Of a stretch of 64,000 nucleotides of DNA, positions 25,329 through 35,816 are shown piece after piece. Position numbers and translations under genes: made by a program. The notes under the pieces are model-generated. The model was not told the DNA's origin. It did not search any database and worked only from the letters and a program-made list of their open reading frames with translations. Position 1 is the first letter of the stretch. Every line of letters begins with the position of its first letter. Source of the DNA: Biscogniauxia marginata (Eukaryota; Ascomycota; Sordariomycetes; Xylariales; Xylariaceae); the NCBI GenBank assembly GCA_022695795.1, contig MU404059.1, forward strand, positions 620,001 to 684,000, in the 5' to 3' direction.

Positions 25329-26731
25329 ATGAAGGCACTTTCACTCGCTACGGCGCTCCTCGCCGGCGCCTCAACCACGGCCCTAGCCCAAAAGCTACCT
25401 CTCTCTTCATCAAGCCGGTGGATTCTGGACGCAGACGGGCAGCGCGTGAAGCTGCGTTGCGTCAACTGGGCCGGCCACCAAGAGACTAATCTACCCGAAG
25501 GGCTGAACAAGCAATCGATCGACCACATCGCCGACCTTATCCAGCAGCAGGGCTTCAACTGTGTACGCTTGACGTACTCGATCGACCACGCGCTGAACCC
25601 AGACGTTGCTGTTGGCGAGTCGTTCTCCAGCGCCGCGGAGGCCGCCAGCGTCAATGTTGAAGACATGAACGGAATGTACGCGCAGGTCGTGGAGAAGAAC
25701 CCCTTCGCGGCGAACACCACGACCAGGGGCGTCTTCGAGCAGGTCATTGCTGCGCTGTGGAAACGAAACGTTATGACGATTCTGGATAACCATGTTAGTA
25801 AGGCTAGCTGGTGTTGTGAGTTTTTATTTATTTTTTATTAATATCTCTTCCCCTGTCCCCTTAGGAAATATAGATATATGGATCGTTCCCCTTAGCGGGT
25901 TGAATTCCCTGCGGCCTTGCTTCGAAGCTACATGAGAGGAAACCAGACGGCTTACACACATGTCTAGGCAACATCGACGACGGCAATGGGTGGTGGGATG
26001 AAGCGTTCGGCTACAATGACATGAACAGCCGATATTTCAAGACGCAGGAGTGGCTCGAGGGGCTGTCGGCCATCGCGACGTGGTCCACCTCCCAGCCGGG
26101 CGTGATTGGCATGGGCCTGCGCAACGAGGTGCGCGAGTGGCTACTGCAGGGCACCTTCAACAACCGGGACGACTGGTACAACTACATGACCCAGGGCGCG
26201 ACGCGGGTGCACGAGGCGAACCCGGATCTGCTCATCCTCATCGGCGGCACGCAGTCGTCGACGGACCTGGTGCACATCCGGACGGGCCGCACGCTCGACT
26301 GGAGCGCGTGGGCGGGCAAGCACGTCTGGGAGTGGCACGCGTACGACTTCACGGTCACGTTCGCGGTGGCCAAGGGCAACTGCGACCTGCTGAAGCAGAC
26401 GTACGGGCTCTTCGACGGCTTCGTGCTCGAGCAGGGCCGGGACTACACGGCGCCGCTGATCCTGTCCGAGTTCGGCTTCGGCATGGCGGGCGGGCCCAAC
26501 GACGGCCTCGACGACGACGGCTGGAAGTACTTCGAGTGCCTCCGGGAGTACGTCACGGGCAACGACGGCGAGTGGGCCATCTGGGCCCTCCAGGGCTCGT
26601 ACTACGTCCGCGAGGGCACGCTGAACTACGACGAGAGCTACGGCCTCCTCGACGCCGACTGGAACGGCCTGCGGAATCCGAACATCACGGCCCTGCTGGC
26701 GCCGATGTTCGAGGTCACGCAGGGCCCTTGA
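25329..26731 (+). CDS. Secreted glycoside hydrolase family 5 protein
   Basis: Two exons: 25329-25815 and 25968-26731, with a 152-nt intron, giving 416 aa. A signal peptide covers about residues 1-20 (MKALSLATALLAGASTTALA). The (beta/alpha)8 GH5 features in order are RCVNWAGHQE near the N-terminus, ILDNHVSKASWCC spanning the intron with DGNGWW after it, GLRNEVRE with the predicted acid/base glutamate at about E216, and ILSEFGFG with the predicted nucleophile at about E330. The intron joins SWC and CNIDDGNGWW, typical of the fungal GH5 proteins annotated as cellulase/endoglucanase-like. Substrate cannot be told from sequence; beta-glucan or a related polysaccharide is likely. Exon 2 is very GC-rich at third positions, much more than the flanks. 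There is no cellulose-binding module. An isolated gene, not in a visible cluster. Confidence 0.93.
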
Positions 26732-27713
26732 GCTTGATCTATTTGAGAATCAGATGGGGAGGAGGAGCGCCGGACCGGACCAGATGAGACGGGGTGGATC
26801 TTGATTCTAGATAATATAATTACGCAGCTTAAGAGGGAAGAAGAAAGGGGGAAGAAATTAACTTGTGGCATTTTTCAAATATATAAGGGGATTTATTTAG
26901 GGCTCTATTAGGATACTAGTAAATTATGGATTTAGGTACCTAGCGGGCATGATAGGGAGATAGGGAGCTCGTGGCCTTGGGTCGGTACGATATATGCTTG
27001 AGATACCCTTCCGTGTTCCTACGGTAATGACAATTATTAGTGTTTATCCACACGAGCTTGCAGCACATATTTCTCGCCCTTTTTTAGGATGGTATTATTC
27101 TCATGTACCTGTCTCGGGATGATGGGATCAGGGCTTCTAGGATAGATGCTACCTGCTACTTATCTTGTGCTGAGTAGCTGTATATATTCGGATTTCGGGT
27201 TTCACCCCTTGCCAAACATCATAGTAAGTGGTAGCTTTTCTCTGGTATTAAACTGCCTGTGTCATTTTATTTTATGTATACACGCACCAGTACCTCCCAT
27301 CGAACTTGTATATCTATGTCAAACGAGGCACCAAAATCTACACGCTCGGAGTTCGATTTCGTGATGTAGTATCTCGAAGCTCACACATGTCTGTCCCTTG
27401 GAGCAGACTAGTTTTTGCAAATACAAAAAATTTTCTAAATACGTTTTCCACGGCATAAGCTTCGATAGCAACGAATCAATGAAGAACTTGGTGAGTGACT
27501 CGTGTTGCGTTGACACGTCCTCGACGCGTCCTCGTCGAGTCTGCGTGAGCAAACACCTTTCTCCTTTTACCCCGTCACCCGCACCACGGCAACGCACGCT
27601 GCGCTCCACCTGTTGCGAAGTTAATACACGACAGACAATAAGAATCTGCTAAGTCCTATTGTTCTCCGAGAACATTCACTGATTGTGCTGATCTGAGGTG
27701 GCCGACCAAAACA
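26732..27713. other. Intergenic after GH5 gene
   Basis: No gene seen. AT-rich with scattered TAGGTA words. The end of this stretch leads to a TATA box at 27714. Confidence 0.55.
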
Positions 27714-27721
27714 TATATAAA
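27714..27721 (+). promoter_or_regulatory. TATA box before the pyrimidine/repeat tract
   Basis: TATATAAA is followed directly by C-rich sequence and a ~770-base pyrimidine-rich stretch, the usual look of a strong fungal promoter and leader. No conventional coding sequence follows until 29384, so if it is active it may drive a non-coding or long-leader transcript. Confidence 0.4.
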
Positions 27722-27749
27722 CCCCCGGCCCCCCCCAGATTTCCCAGTT

Positions 27750-28530
27750 TCTCCCCTCCTCATCTTCAACACACCACTCCCGCCACCATCAGCACCAGCA
27801 CCACCACAACCACAACCGCACTCAATCCTTTTTTTTCTTTCTCTTTCTCGCCTCCCCTCCCTCCTCTTTAATCATTTTACTTTTACAATCAATTCGTTGA
27901 TTCCTATAGGTATTTATTCCACCCATTTGATTGCTGTTGCCCACCACCCTTCTTCCCTCTGCTCATCACCTTTCCTCCTCCATCACCTTTCCTCCTCCAT
28001 CACCTTTCCTCCTCCATCACCTTTCCTCCTCCATCACCTTTCCTCCTCCATCACCTTTCCTCCTCCATCACCTTACTTCTCTCTCTTCACCTTATTTCTC
28101 TCTCTTCACCACTCCCCACCCCATCCCGCAATTATTACCTGCTACCTTATCATTTGATTGTTTCCTCATTCACATCACCTTGCATCCTAATCATTTCAAT
28201 CTCTTCCGTCACCCTCAGAATTTTTTCTTTCCGCCCTTGACCCTCGCACACTCTTCTCCTTCGTGTATCTTTCACTCGCTAAATTTTTTTTTCACGCACA
28301 GGTCTCTTCGCATCTTGGGCTACTCTTCCAACTTTTCACCACCATTTGCTACCATCCATTATTCACCTTCAATTTTTTCTCAACTGCCTTCCTGCATACC
28401 TACTCTCACCACCTGCCCTACCATTCTACCTCCATTTACCTACTACCCTTAGTCATATTATCAACCTCATCTACTACCTCCTCCTTCTACCTCCTCACTT
28501 TATCTCACTCTCACCTCTTTGTCGGTCCCT
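27750..28530 (+). other. Long pyrimidine-rich tract
   Basis: About 780 bases in which C and T make up the great majority of the + strand, with few G. It contains the 17-bp minisatellite. The long open frames inside (for example 27931-28452) are by-products of the base composition: stop codons need A or G. Confidence 0.7.
27964..28080 (+). repeat. 17-bp minisatellite, six perfect copies plus partial
   Basis: Unit CATCACCTTTCCTCCTC starts at 27964, 27981, 27998, 28015, 28032 and 28049. It is followed by a diverged partial copy at 28066 and two related TTCACCTTA(C/T)TTCTCTC words. Confidence 0.95.
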
Positions 28531-28572
28531 GGGAATGACCTTAAACTCGTCCCCGTCCTGGCTATACCGACG

Positions 28573-28997
28573 AGATTAAACTGGCCCTTCCCGGGTATCC
28601 CAGAAGTAAAACTGCCCCGTGCTGTCCTGGTCAAAGTTGACGGCATAAACGGGCCCTTCCTAGGTTACGAAGAGAAACTGCCTTCTTCCTGGAGACGAAG
28701 TAAAACTGTTCCCTTCCCGGGCATCCCAGAAGTAAAACTGCCCCGCCCCGTCCTGGCCAAAGTTGACGACATAAAAGGGCCCTTCCTAGGTACGATCGCT
28801 AGAAGTAAAACTGCCTCTTCCTGAGCAACCCGTGAAGTCCAAACTGCTCCCTTCTAGGGCAAGAAGTAAAAGCCGGCCTCTTCCTGGGTAGCGTTGAAGT
28901 AAAACTGCCTTAGTTTCCCAGGTGCGAAGTAAAAAGACGTCTCTTAGGCTTACGAAGTCAAGCTGCCTCGTCCTCGGCAGGACGTTAAAAGGCCAAC
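28573..28997 (+). repeat. Degenerate ~30-bp tandem array, about 14 units
   Basis: Units begin with a core close to GAAGTAAAACTGCC followed by a CTTCCTGGG-like half. Cores start near 28573, 28603, 28634, 28669, 28697, 28729, 28760, 28802, 28834, 28863, 28896, 28926, 28954 and 28983, so spacing is 28-35 bp except one of 42. A higher-order copy of 81 bp (28585-28665 and 28711-28791, 126 bp apart) spans several units. In most units GAAG is followed 10-18 bases later by CTTC, so each could form a short hairpin with the AAACTGC in the loop. The reading frame is not kept between units, so coding use is unlikely. Confidence 0.8.
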
Positions 28998-29049
28998 CCC
29001 CATCTACTAACAAGCCATTTATTTACCAGCTACCTATCTGATATACTGC

Positions 29050-29150
29050 TATTCACTTACTACCATATATTTTGCCATTTACTCTGCCATTTACTTTGCC
29101 ATATACTCTACCATTTATCTACCATCTATTTGCTATATGCCTGACCATCT
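29050..29150 (+). repeat. Degenerate ~12-bp CCATTTACT repeat
   Basis: Several copies of words like GCCATTTACTTT / CCATATACTCTA follow each other. It continues the repeat-rich interval downstream of the 30-bp array. Confidence 0.6.
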
Positions 29151-29383
29151 ATAGGGTGGCGAAATCGGCCTTCTGCAACCTCCACGCGGTGCCGCCTGGA
29201 AACCTGGTCTTTAGGGCTAATGCAGGGACGTGGGATTCAAGTGAATCCATATTTACTTACCATTTACTTACTGATCTTACATTATATATATTGCCTTTTC
29301 CTTGTCCGGACATTTACTGACATACAGACATACACTCACGGCGACATCAAGAAACCTGCGAATACAAGGCCAACACCAAGGGC

Positions 29384-29867
29384 ATGCCAGCTAACCTAGG
29401 TAGACAAACACACCAAATCCACAAGCTCGCCTTATATGCCCGAACGGGCCGGTACGTCTGACCACCTATTCTAGCTTCATTGAAAACATGCTGACATAGG
29501 CACTCTACCGAGTCTACGCAGGACACCTTTCGTCGCGCCGCCATCGTCCGGTCGCAAGGCCAGCTCTCGGTGGACGACATCATCTCGCCTTTCCTGACCG
29601 ACGCAGATACTCAGCTTCGCATCGTCATCGCGGCTATATATGTTGCTGCTTCTACTGCTCTGAGGTCTGTTCTCACTGTCCTCATGTGATCCTAGCTAGA
29701 TAACTAACCTTCTTTGTAGCCAAGCTGCCTTGTACATCCACATGATGAAGTGCGTGGGGCAGGTGAATACCGAAGATACAGTAGTGTTTGTCAGGGCGGC
29801 GACGAAGGGGCCAGCGTTCTGGGATATTATAATGGATAGCATGGCTGTTGGGTTCATAAGGGTCTAG
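29384..29867 (+). CDS. Orphan three-exon gene, 126-aa protein of unknown function
   Basis: Three short exons: 29384-29451, 29500-29664, 29720-29867. The two introns of 48 and 55 nt have good fungal ends (GTACGT...GCTGACATAG and GTCTGT...TTTGTAG), and the phases join exactly (CG|G and AG|C). The protein starts MPANLGRQ, carries an acidic/hydrophobic middle (QGQLSVDDIISPFL), a likely buried helix (LRIVIAAIYVAASTALSQAA, near residues 65-85) and ends at GFIRV. I do not recognise a family. Supporting reality: three frames open only when spliced, and a mixed, non-repetitive composition unlike its surroundings. Against: it is short, has no domain and lies next to a pseudogene, so it may itself be a fragment of a larger decayed gene. 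Upstream exons cannot be excluded. Confidence 0.5.
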
Positions 29868-30153
29868 GAAGACCATTCCAAGGTGCTCTAGGCCTAAAGA
29901 TGCTGCTGTGTACCTCAGCTTTAACATTACCTACCAATATGATTGTTCGTCAGTCTTAATCATAAACACCACCACATCTGTCCACACTTGGCTTACCAAC
30001 TAAACATTAGGTCAACATTAAGACGATATGCATGTAGATTTAGAGCGGTATACATGGAATGAAATTGACAGCATCTAATATCCACCTCAACCTTTTGTTA
30101 TAGTTGTCCAAGACATGAAATCATCAACAAGAACGACCACCCAAGTAAGCCCA
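29868..30153. other. Spacer between orphan gene and GARS relic
   Basis: AT-rich, no features seen. Confidence 0.5.
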
Positions 30154-31475
30154 ATGGAGAATTATGTCCTCATAATCGGCAAAGGTGCCCGAGAGCATGC
30201 ATTTGTGTGGAAGCTATCACAATCTTCCAAGGTCTCTCGTATATTTGTGCTCCCCGGTAACGGCGGGACTGGTCAACTGGCAAAATATCACAACATCTCC
30301 AAGATCCTCAAAAGTTTCTAAGAGTCTAAAGGTCGATCTAGTGGTTGTAGGGCCGGATAATGCTGTGGTCGATGGAATCGAGCTGTACTTTAGAGACAGT
30401 AAGTGGCCACTCTAGGGTTGTCTTGCACGTTGCATTAATAATCCTGTTGTTAGGTGGTATCCCGTGCTTTTCTCCTAGTAAAGATGCTGCTGAGATCGAG
30501 GGTTCAAAGACCTTTGCCAAAGAATTCATGCAGAGACATAGACATAATATTCCAACAGCACGATTTCGCAATTTCCATGATCACCTAGCTGCCAAAGAAT
30601 ACCTGGAGTCGGTTTCCCACAGGATTGTCCTTAAGGTTTCCGGCCTGGCCGCTGGGAAAGGCGTCGTATTACTAGCCTCGAAAGAGGGAAGGACTCAGCT
30701 CTCTCGAGGACATCATGGTCAAGCCAACCGGACGTTCGGAGATGCGGGCTCGTCCGCCGTGATCGAAGAATTCCTCGGGGGCGACGAAATAAGTATCCAC
30801 GCATTCAGTGACGGCAAGGCCTTCAGGTCGTTACCTCCCGGGCAGGATCACAAGCGCATATTCGAAGGAGATCTCGGTCCAAACACTAGGGGCAATGGGC
30901 GTGTACGTACCAATCGTCTATGTGTCCGCGCAAAGTATGGACGAAATCAACCAGAAGATACTGGGGCCTACATTTGACGGCCTAAAATCAGAAGGTATTT
31001 TTTCAACGGAGCGCTATTTAAGGGGGGGCTGGGAGGGGGGACCTTTCTCGAGCTGATCTTTAGACCTAGGCCGGGAGTTCAGAGGTAGGTACTGTTCACC
31101 GGAGTGGTACGTGGTCAGACAAAAATGGTTCTCTCATTATATACATAACCCATCCTTAACACTAACATGGAAGAATGATGCTGACACCCTGATCCTTCCT
31201 CTCCCTGTAGATGATAACGAACACAGGCCCTGAGGTCATCGAGTACAACACGAGATCCGGCGATCCAGAAACGCGGTCGATGGTACCGTTGCCGAGTCAA
31301 GAGACAGACATGTTCGGCATCTCGCGAGCCTGCCTGTAGCAATTTTCTCGTCTCTGTAGACATCTACGTGAACGCCGGGTTATGCCTGCAACGTACCTAG
31401 TCGTCGCCTCGGGAGGCTATCCCGAATCCTTTTACAAGTGAGGGGAGAAGATCGATATCGGCACCCCATCCTGAT
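30154..31475 (+). pseudogene. Broken GARS (phosphoribosylamine-glycine ligase) domain of an Ade5,7-type enzyme
   Basis: Pieces of the ATP-grasp GARS domain occur in order but in changing frames. They are NYVLIIGKGAREHAFVWKL and LPGNGGTGQL; then LKVDLVVVGPDNAVVDGIE; then GIPCFSPSKDAAEIEGSKTF, LKVSGLAAGKGVVL, FGDAGSSAVIEEFLGGDE and RSLPPGQDHKRIFEGDLGPN; then VYVPIVYVSAQSMDEINQKI; then MITNTGPEVIEYNTRSGDPE; then VVASGGYPESFYK. Lesions: a frame change with missing residues near 30300-30322, two compensating shifts around 30703-30735, an extra base near 30893, disrupted sequence near 31000-31200, another shift near 31395, and a stop at 31440-31442. One intron (30399-30453, GTAAGT...TTAG) is still intact in sequence. 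No AIRS domain follows, so the copy is truncated. A working ADE5,7 is presumably elsewhere. Keeping an intron argues against a retroposed copy. Confidence 0.9.
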
Positions 31476-32050
31476 GATAGGTATCTCATTTTGACCTCGA
31501 AAAAGACAATTCAAATAAACGATCTCGTATTCAAGCTGATTTGTGTCTCAAGTAAATTGGAGCCCAAATAAGTGCCATAGGAAACTCATCCACCGTAACT
31601 CGACAACCCTACATTCTTCTTCATCGTATTATAGAGAGGAAGGAAGGGAAACCAGAAAAAGTGGTAAAAATCCCTACTGGACTCTGTTTCGTAGGAAGCT
31701 AAAGGGATGTTGACATTATCACTATCTGAGACTGTTTAGTAGTGTTTGGACTTGTTATAGATCTTTAGTTCATGATATGTTCTGTATCCATTATATGCTA
31801 TCCCCTCATCAGGGCTAGGTTCCGAAAAAAAAGAAAAGAAGCGCCGCTAATCCTACGTAAGATGCCAAATGCGTCTGTATTTGTCGTTTTTAATAGGCTT
31901 ATATAGCCATTCCAAGGCCCAATCCTGTTCGGATGCAGGTTATCCCTTCTTCAACGGCAACGGGGCGTCGCTAATATAAGGTGTTTAATTGCTGGGCCAT
32001 AATCTCGATGCCCCTTGCACCATGATAATAATTAACAATATAATCAACAT
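31476..32050. other. Intergenic after GARS relic
   Basis: No further homology to the AIRS half of Ade5,7 and no other gene seen. AT-rich, with the 3' end of the minus-strand gene next door. Confidence 0.5.
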
Positions 32051-33363
32051 CTAGCCAAAGTACGTGTCATCATATTGCCCCATGTCCGAATCGTTATTAC
32101 CGAAGAACATGTCGTCGAACGTGCTGTCGATGACGCCGCCGCTCCCTAGATCGAACATATTATCATTGTCGCCGCTGACATTGTCCAAGTTGAATAAATC
32201 ATCTAGGTTTGTATCTGACTTCTCGGCCTCTTTCGGTGGCTGGGAGGCCGTATTGTTGCTATTTGCCGCTTCACCCTGAGTTCCATTACCATCCCCACTA
32301 AAGCTAGCCATGGTAAGTAACTCGTTGTTCCCGTCTTGTGGTGCGAATGTCGTCAAGTCAAACTCGGGCATCGGAGCAGGTGGTGCTCCTTGTGAGTCGT
32401 TATTCGATGGCGCAAGGGAGAACTGCATATCTGTGAAGTTTAACTCGCCACCTGAGCCACTAGGAGGAAGGCTCAGCATGGAGTCTAAAGAAGTATCTTG
32501 AGCTGGCTGGCTCGCTGGTGCTGATTGAGGTGGCTGCACCGACGATACTGGCTGGGTTGACTGGGTTGGTTGAGGTTTAGGTTGAGCCGCGGCGGCGGGT
32601 TGAGGCGGATGTAGGCGTGGAATTTGTGGCGGCGGCACTGGAGTTACCTTGGGAGGTGCAGGTTTGGGTGTCTGCTTGGGTGAAGGTTTAACCTCATTCT
32701 TCACGGGCGGAACTGTGCGAGGAGGTTGTGGCTTTAGAGAACCAGGAGGAACTCGGGGCGAAGGTTTCTTATCTTGAGATGTGAGGTCGACAACGTTAGT
32801 AGACATGCCCATACCCATGTCAGGAAAAGGCGCGACAGGCTTGCTCTCTTGTTTGGGTGTGAAGGATGGAGCCTTCATGGTATGAGCCGCAGCCGACGGC
32901 ATCTCCATCATTGGAGCCGGTGGTGCCACGGGCTGCGGAGCGGGAGCGGGTACGGCTACGGGAGCTGGGACCCGAGCAGCGCGCAACTTCTCCAGGTCCC
33001 GTAGTAAGACCGCTTTAGCCCTCGTCTGGAGTGGGAGTCAGCCTCTAAGCGGCGCAAGATACAGAATGGGTGAAAGCCCCTACGATTTCGCACTCGATAT
33101 CATCTAAAGCATAGTGATATGTTGCTAGGCAGCCTGCTGTTTTGGCTCGGATGGCTTCACTAGCCTCCTTGAAACTTCTCGAGCCATCCTTCATTGATGT
33201 GTTCCTGAGATGTTTACCCATCTGGACTAGCTGGTGATGCCCGCATTAGCCAAATATCTGCTGTCGAATTGGTTGTTAGGTAGGCTGGCTGAACACGTAC
33301 CACCTCACTGTGCATCTGATGCAGGACCTCTAAAGGGCCTCCTTTCGGATTTGTCGTCGCCAT
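32051..33363 (-). CDS. Proline-rich acidic protein, possible Mediator tail subunit (Med2-like)
   Basis: Three exons on the minus strand: 33363-33301, 33230-33084, 33025-32051, giving 394 aa. Residues 1-90 form a helical region (GGPLEVLHQMHSEV..QMGKHLRN, then ECEITRAKAVLLRDLEKL). Residues ~95-240 are rich in P, Q, V and K. The C-terminal ~140 residues are acidic with aromatic residues spaced along them (NLDDLFNLDNVSGDN, STFDDMFFGNND, YDDTYFG), which looks like an activation or protein-docking region. The short helical N-terminus plus low-complexity acidic tail resembles fungal Med2/TLO-type Mediator subunits, but I recognise this only by architecture. The acceptor of intron 1 could alternatively be nine bases later, removing three residues. 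The structural model is solid; the function is tentative. Confidence 0.6.
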
Positions 33364-35816
33364 CGCCAGGGCGACTCAATTACTGAAGAGTTAGGCTGTA
33401 TAAGACTACGACGAATTAAAGATAGATGCAAGGCGTGTCTGTTTATAAGGAAAGCAAAGAGAAACGATGTGAAGGGCATGCAGACGCTTTCTTTAAGAAT
33501 CAATGCTGGACGAAGTTTGAAGTCAGACAAATAGACGACAATAAGTGAATGCAAGTCAATGCTTGCTACTGGGTGGTGGACCCCGAATTAAGGTTTTGTT
33601 AGTTAACGGCACTGCAGTGGTCGTAGTAAAAGTTCTATGGAGCCGCTGTGACAGAACCGATCCGCCCCACCTGCAGGGGTCAAGGGGGCCTCTTTATACA
33701 TATCATCTGAAAATCTAATTGGACATGATGCAAAGCCTCACTCCCGTCACTAGCTATCGAAATACCTAGCATCCTATGCATTAACGAGGCTTCCGAATAC
33801 CTCCACAGCCTGCAACGAACCCACGCCCATACACGGGATTTCCTGTTATGCGTTCGATATTTGTTCTACCAGGAACATACGTTGTGAGTAATACATGTAG
33901 GTACCAAGCTGAACTATAAAATGTTTGCCAAGCCTACGGTGCAGCACACATAGTGAAGGACGCGATGCGATCTAAACTAAACTATTATGTTTGCTGTATA
34001 GTGAATTTGGCAAAGCTTGATGGGTTTCAATTACATACAGGATATGGCACGTAGACATCAAAGGAGGTCGCCTGTCAAAGCTAGAATACGCTCTATGCAC
34101 CACTCCATGGTTGTGTAGATTATATATGCTATCTACGAATCCTGCCCATTGGTTCGACTGGCAAGCGTGCGTATGCAACTCGGTTGGGTTTCTCCCCGGC
34201 GCGCGGGGGTGTCTTCAGCATTATTGAAGCTTCCCTGCCTGCCCGGTCAGGAATTTCGACCTGGTTCGACAGTGATTTGGTCGGGAATAGTGACCGAAGA
34301 GGGGGATCTACAGCACTCATTGGCTACTCAATGTGGTGTGTTACTCTGCTAACTTGATCGCATACTGCCTCCCGGAACGTCGATTGGCTTGGAGGAGTTG
34401 GACAGTAGATCTCTTGCCAAGATTATGGTGATATCTAAAGGGCATATAGCAAAGGCCATTTAGCAAAGGCCATCGTGCGGTGCTGTTTTAGGTCTAGGTA
34501 GGAGGTATGTATGTTTGTTTGTTTGTTTGTTCATTGATGTTAGTGAAATAGGTATAGGTATGGCTTAATAACTTACCTAAGGTAATATCGGTTCTTTGAG
34601 GAGGAGAATCGCTAAACGCTTTGAAGTATTGCATCATGCCAAGACAACTGTGTCCAGTCTGCAAGCTGGCAGCTATTATACTGGATTGGGTGCCTAGGTA
34701 GTCTGATCTACCGTGCTCCCTCTGAAAATTGGTAATGACAAGAGAGGGCACATGTATATTATTGATATTAGAGAGGAGAAGGGTACCTGTCATCTCCGGC
34801 ACAACCTTACACCTGATGAACTAAGGTCTAATTCAATATCTGCATAAATTCAAATATTAAGATGCATTGATTATAGGTATATGCCATTTTAAAGACACCC
34901 CCACTTGTCACTGAGAACCCCCAGCCTGCTCCTTGTCGCTGCCTACATAGGTACTCAGGTAGGTAGGCAAGCAGCCTGGCCGCCCGCCCTTCGGTTATTG
35001 AATATATACGCGCTCGCAGCTCCGTACGCACCTCAGTTGGTGGTAAGGTCCCCACCTTTTCCGGCCAAGGCCATTCTCCGCCATTAGCCATTCAATTAAC
35101 TAGTGAGCGAACGAAAAAAACCCAATCCCACGCCGCATTTACTAGAAAACCCCCCGTTTGCTATTCTCTCCCTCCTCCATCTCCTAGATCGTCTGTCAAG
35201 AACTTCCACGTATCGTCGGTGTTGTGTGTGTTGAAAACCGGGGGACTCCTCCTTTTCAGGGCAGTTTCCTTTTTTTCTTCCTCTCTCATCTTCGTTCCTG
35301 TCTAGTCGTCGTCCTCATCGTCATCCTCGTCGTTTTCACCTCTGCTTCGCTTTTCCCTTATCATCGTCATCATCGTTGGTCCGCCGTACAGCTCTACGTT
35401 CGGGGCCTTTCTCGGCAAGCTCACTCTTCTGGCTTGCGTCTCCCGTCGTCGTTGCGCATTTCCACTTGCTCTACGTACAATTACAATAGATTCGCCCGCC
35501 GCGAGTTCGCGACCCTGACCAGCCCGCCTCGATTGCGTCCAGGCTGGCAGACAACAGGATTCAAATCTTCAAATACCCCACCTCCTTTTCTCCACGACCC
35601 AACGACGCTACGACTCTCCGAATCTGCGAGCTTTCCTTGACGAATACACTTACGGCCGTCTCTTATCTCTACCTAGATCACGGTTCCCTTTCCCGAGTAG
35701 TCAATTAGTCTTAGTTGTATCATCGCGACAGCTCCTGCTTTGCGCAACCGTCTCTCTATCTCGACGCACAAAGCATTCATTCACTTGCCGGGCACGTACA
35801 CCGATCGCTCGCTATA
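33364..35816. other. Divergent promoter region of Med2-like and Pub1-like genes
   Basis: 2.4 kb with no supported gene. GTTT repeat at 34512-34530, AGGTAGGTAGG words at 34960-34970. The last ~650 bases (35160-35816) are C/T-rich with CATCGTCATCATCG words and form the likely leader of the Pub1-like gene; the frame there is open but lacks ATG. Confidence 0.55.

Noticed and set aside
26050..26787. 245-codon Arg/Ala/Gly-rich frame overlapping the GH5 gene
   Set aside because: A shadow frame caused by GC-rich third positions of the real GH5 exon.
27931..28452. Long open frame (173 codons) rich in S, P, F, L and H
   Set aside because: It lies in a pyrimidine-rich tract with a minisatellite. Several frames are open at once because stop codons are rare in C/T sequence, and it has no domain.
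28519..28824. 101-codon frame with a repeated 27-residue block
   Set aside because: The repeat comes from the DNA array. It has no ATG start, and the frame is lost in the later units.
28573..28997. CRISPR-like array
   Set aside because: The repeats are degenerate with no conserved unique spacers, in a eukaryotic nuclear context without cas genes.
29150..29330. Extra upstream exon for the orphan gene (open frame around VAKSAFCNLHAVPPGN)
   Set aside because: I could not find a donor that joins it in phase to 29384 without ambiguity, so it is left out of the model.
34141..34300. tRNA-like GGTTCGA words
   Set aside because: No flanking arms form a cloverleaf. I found no convincing tRNA in the window.
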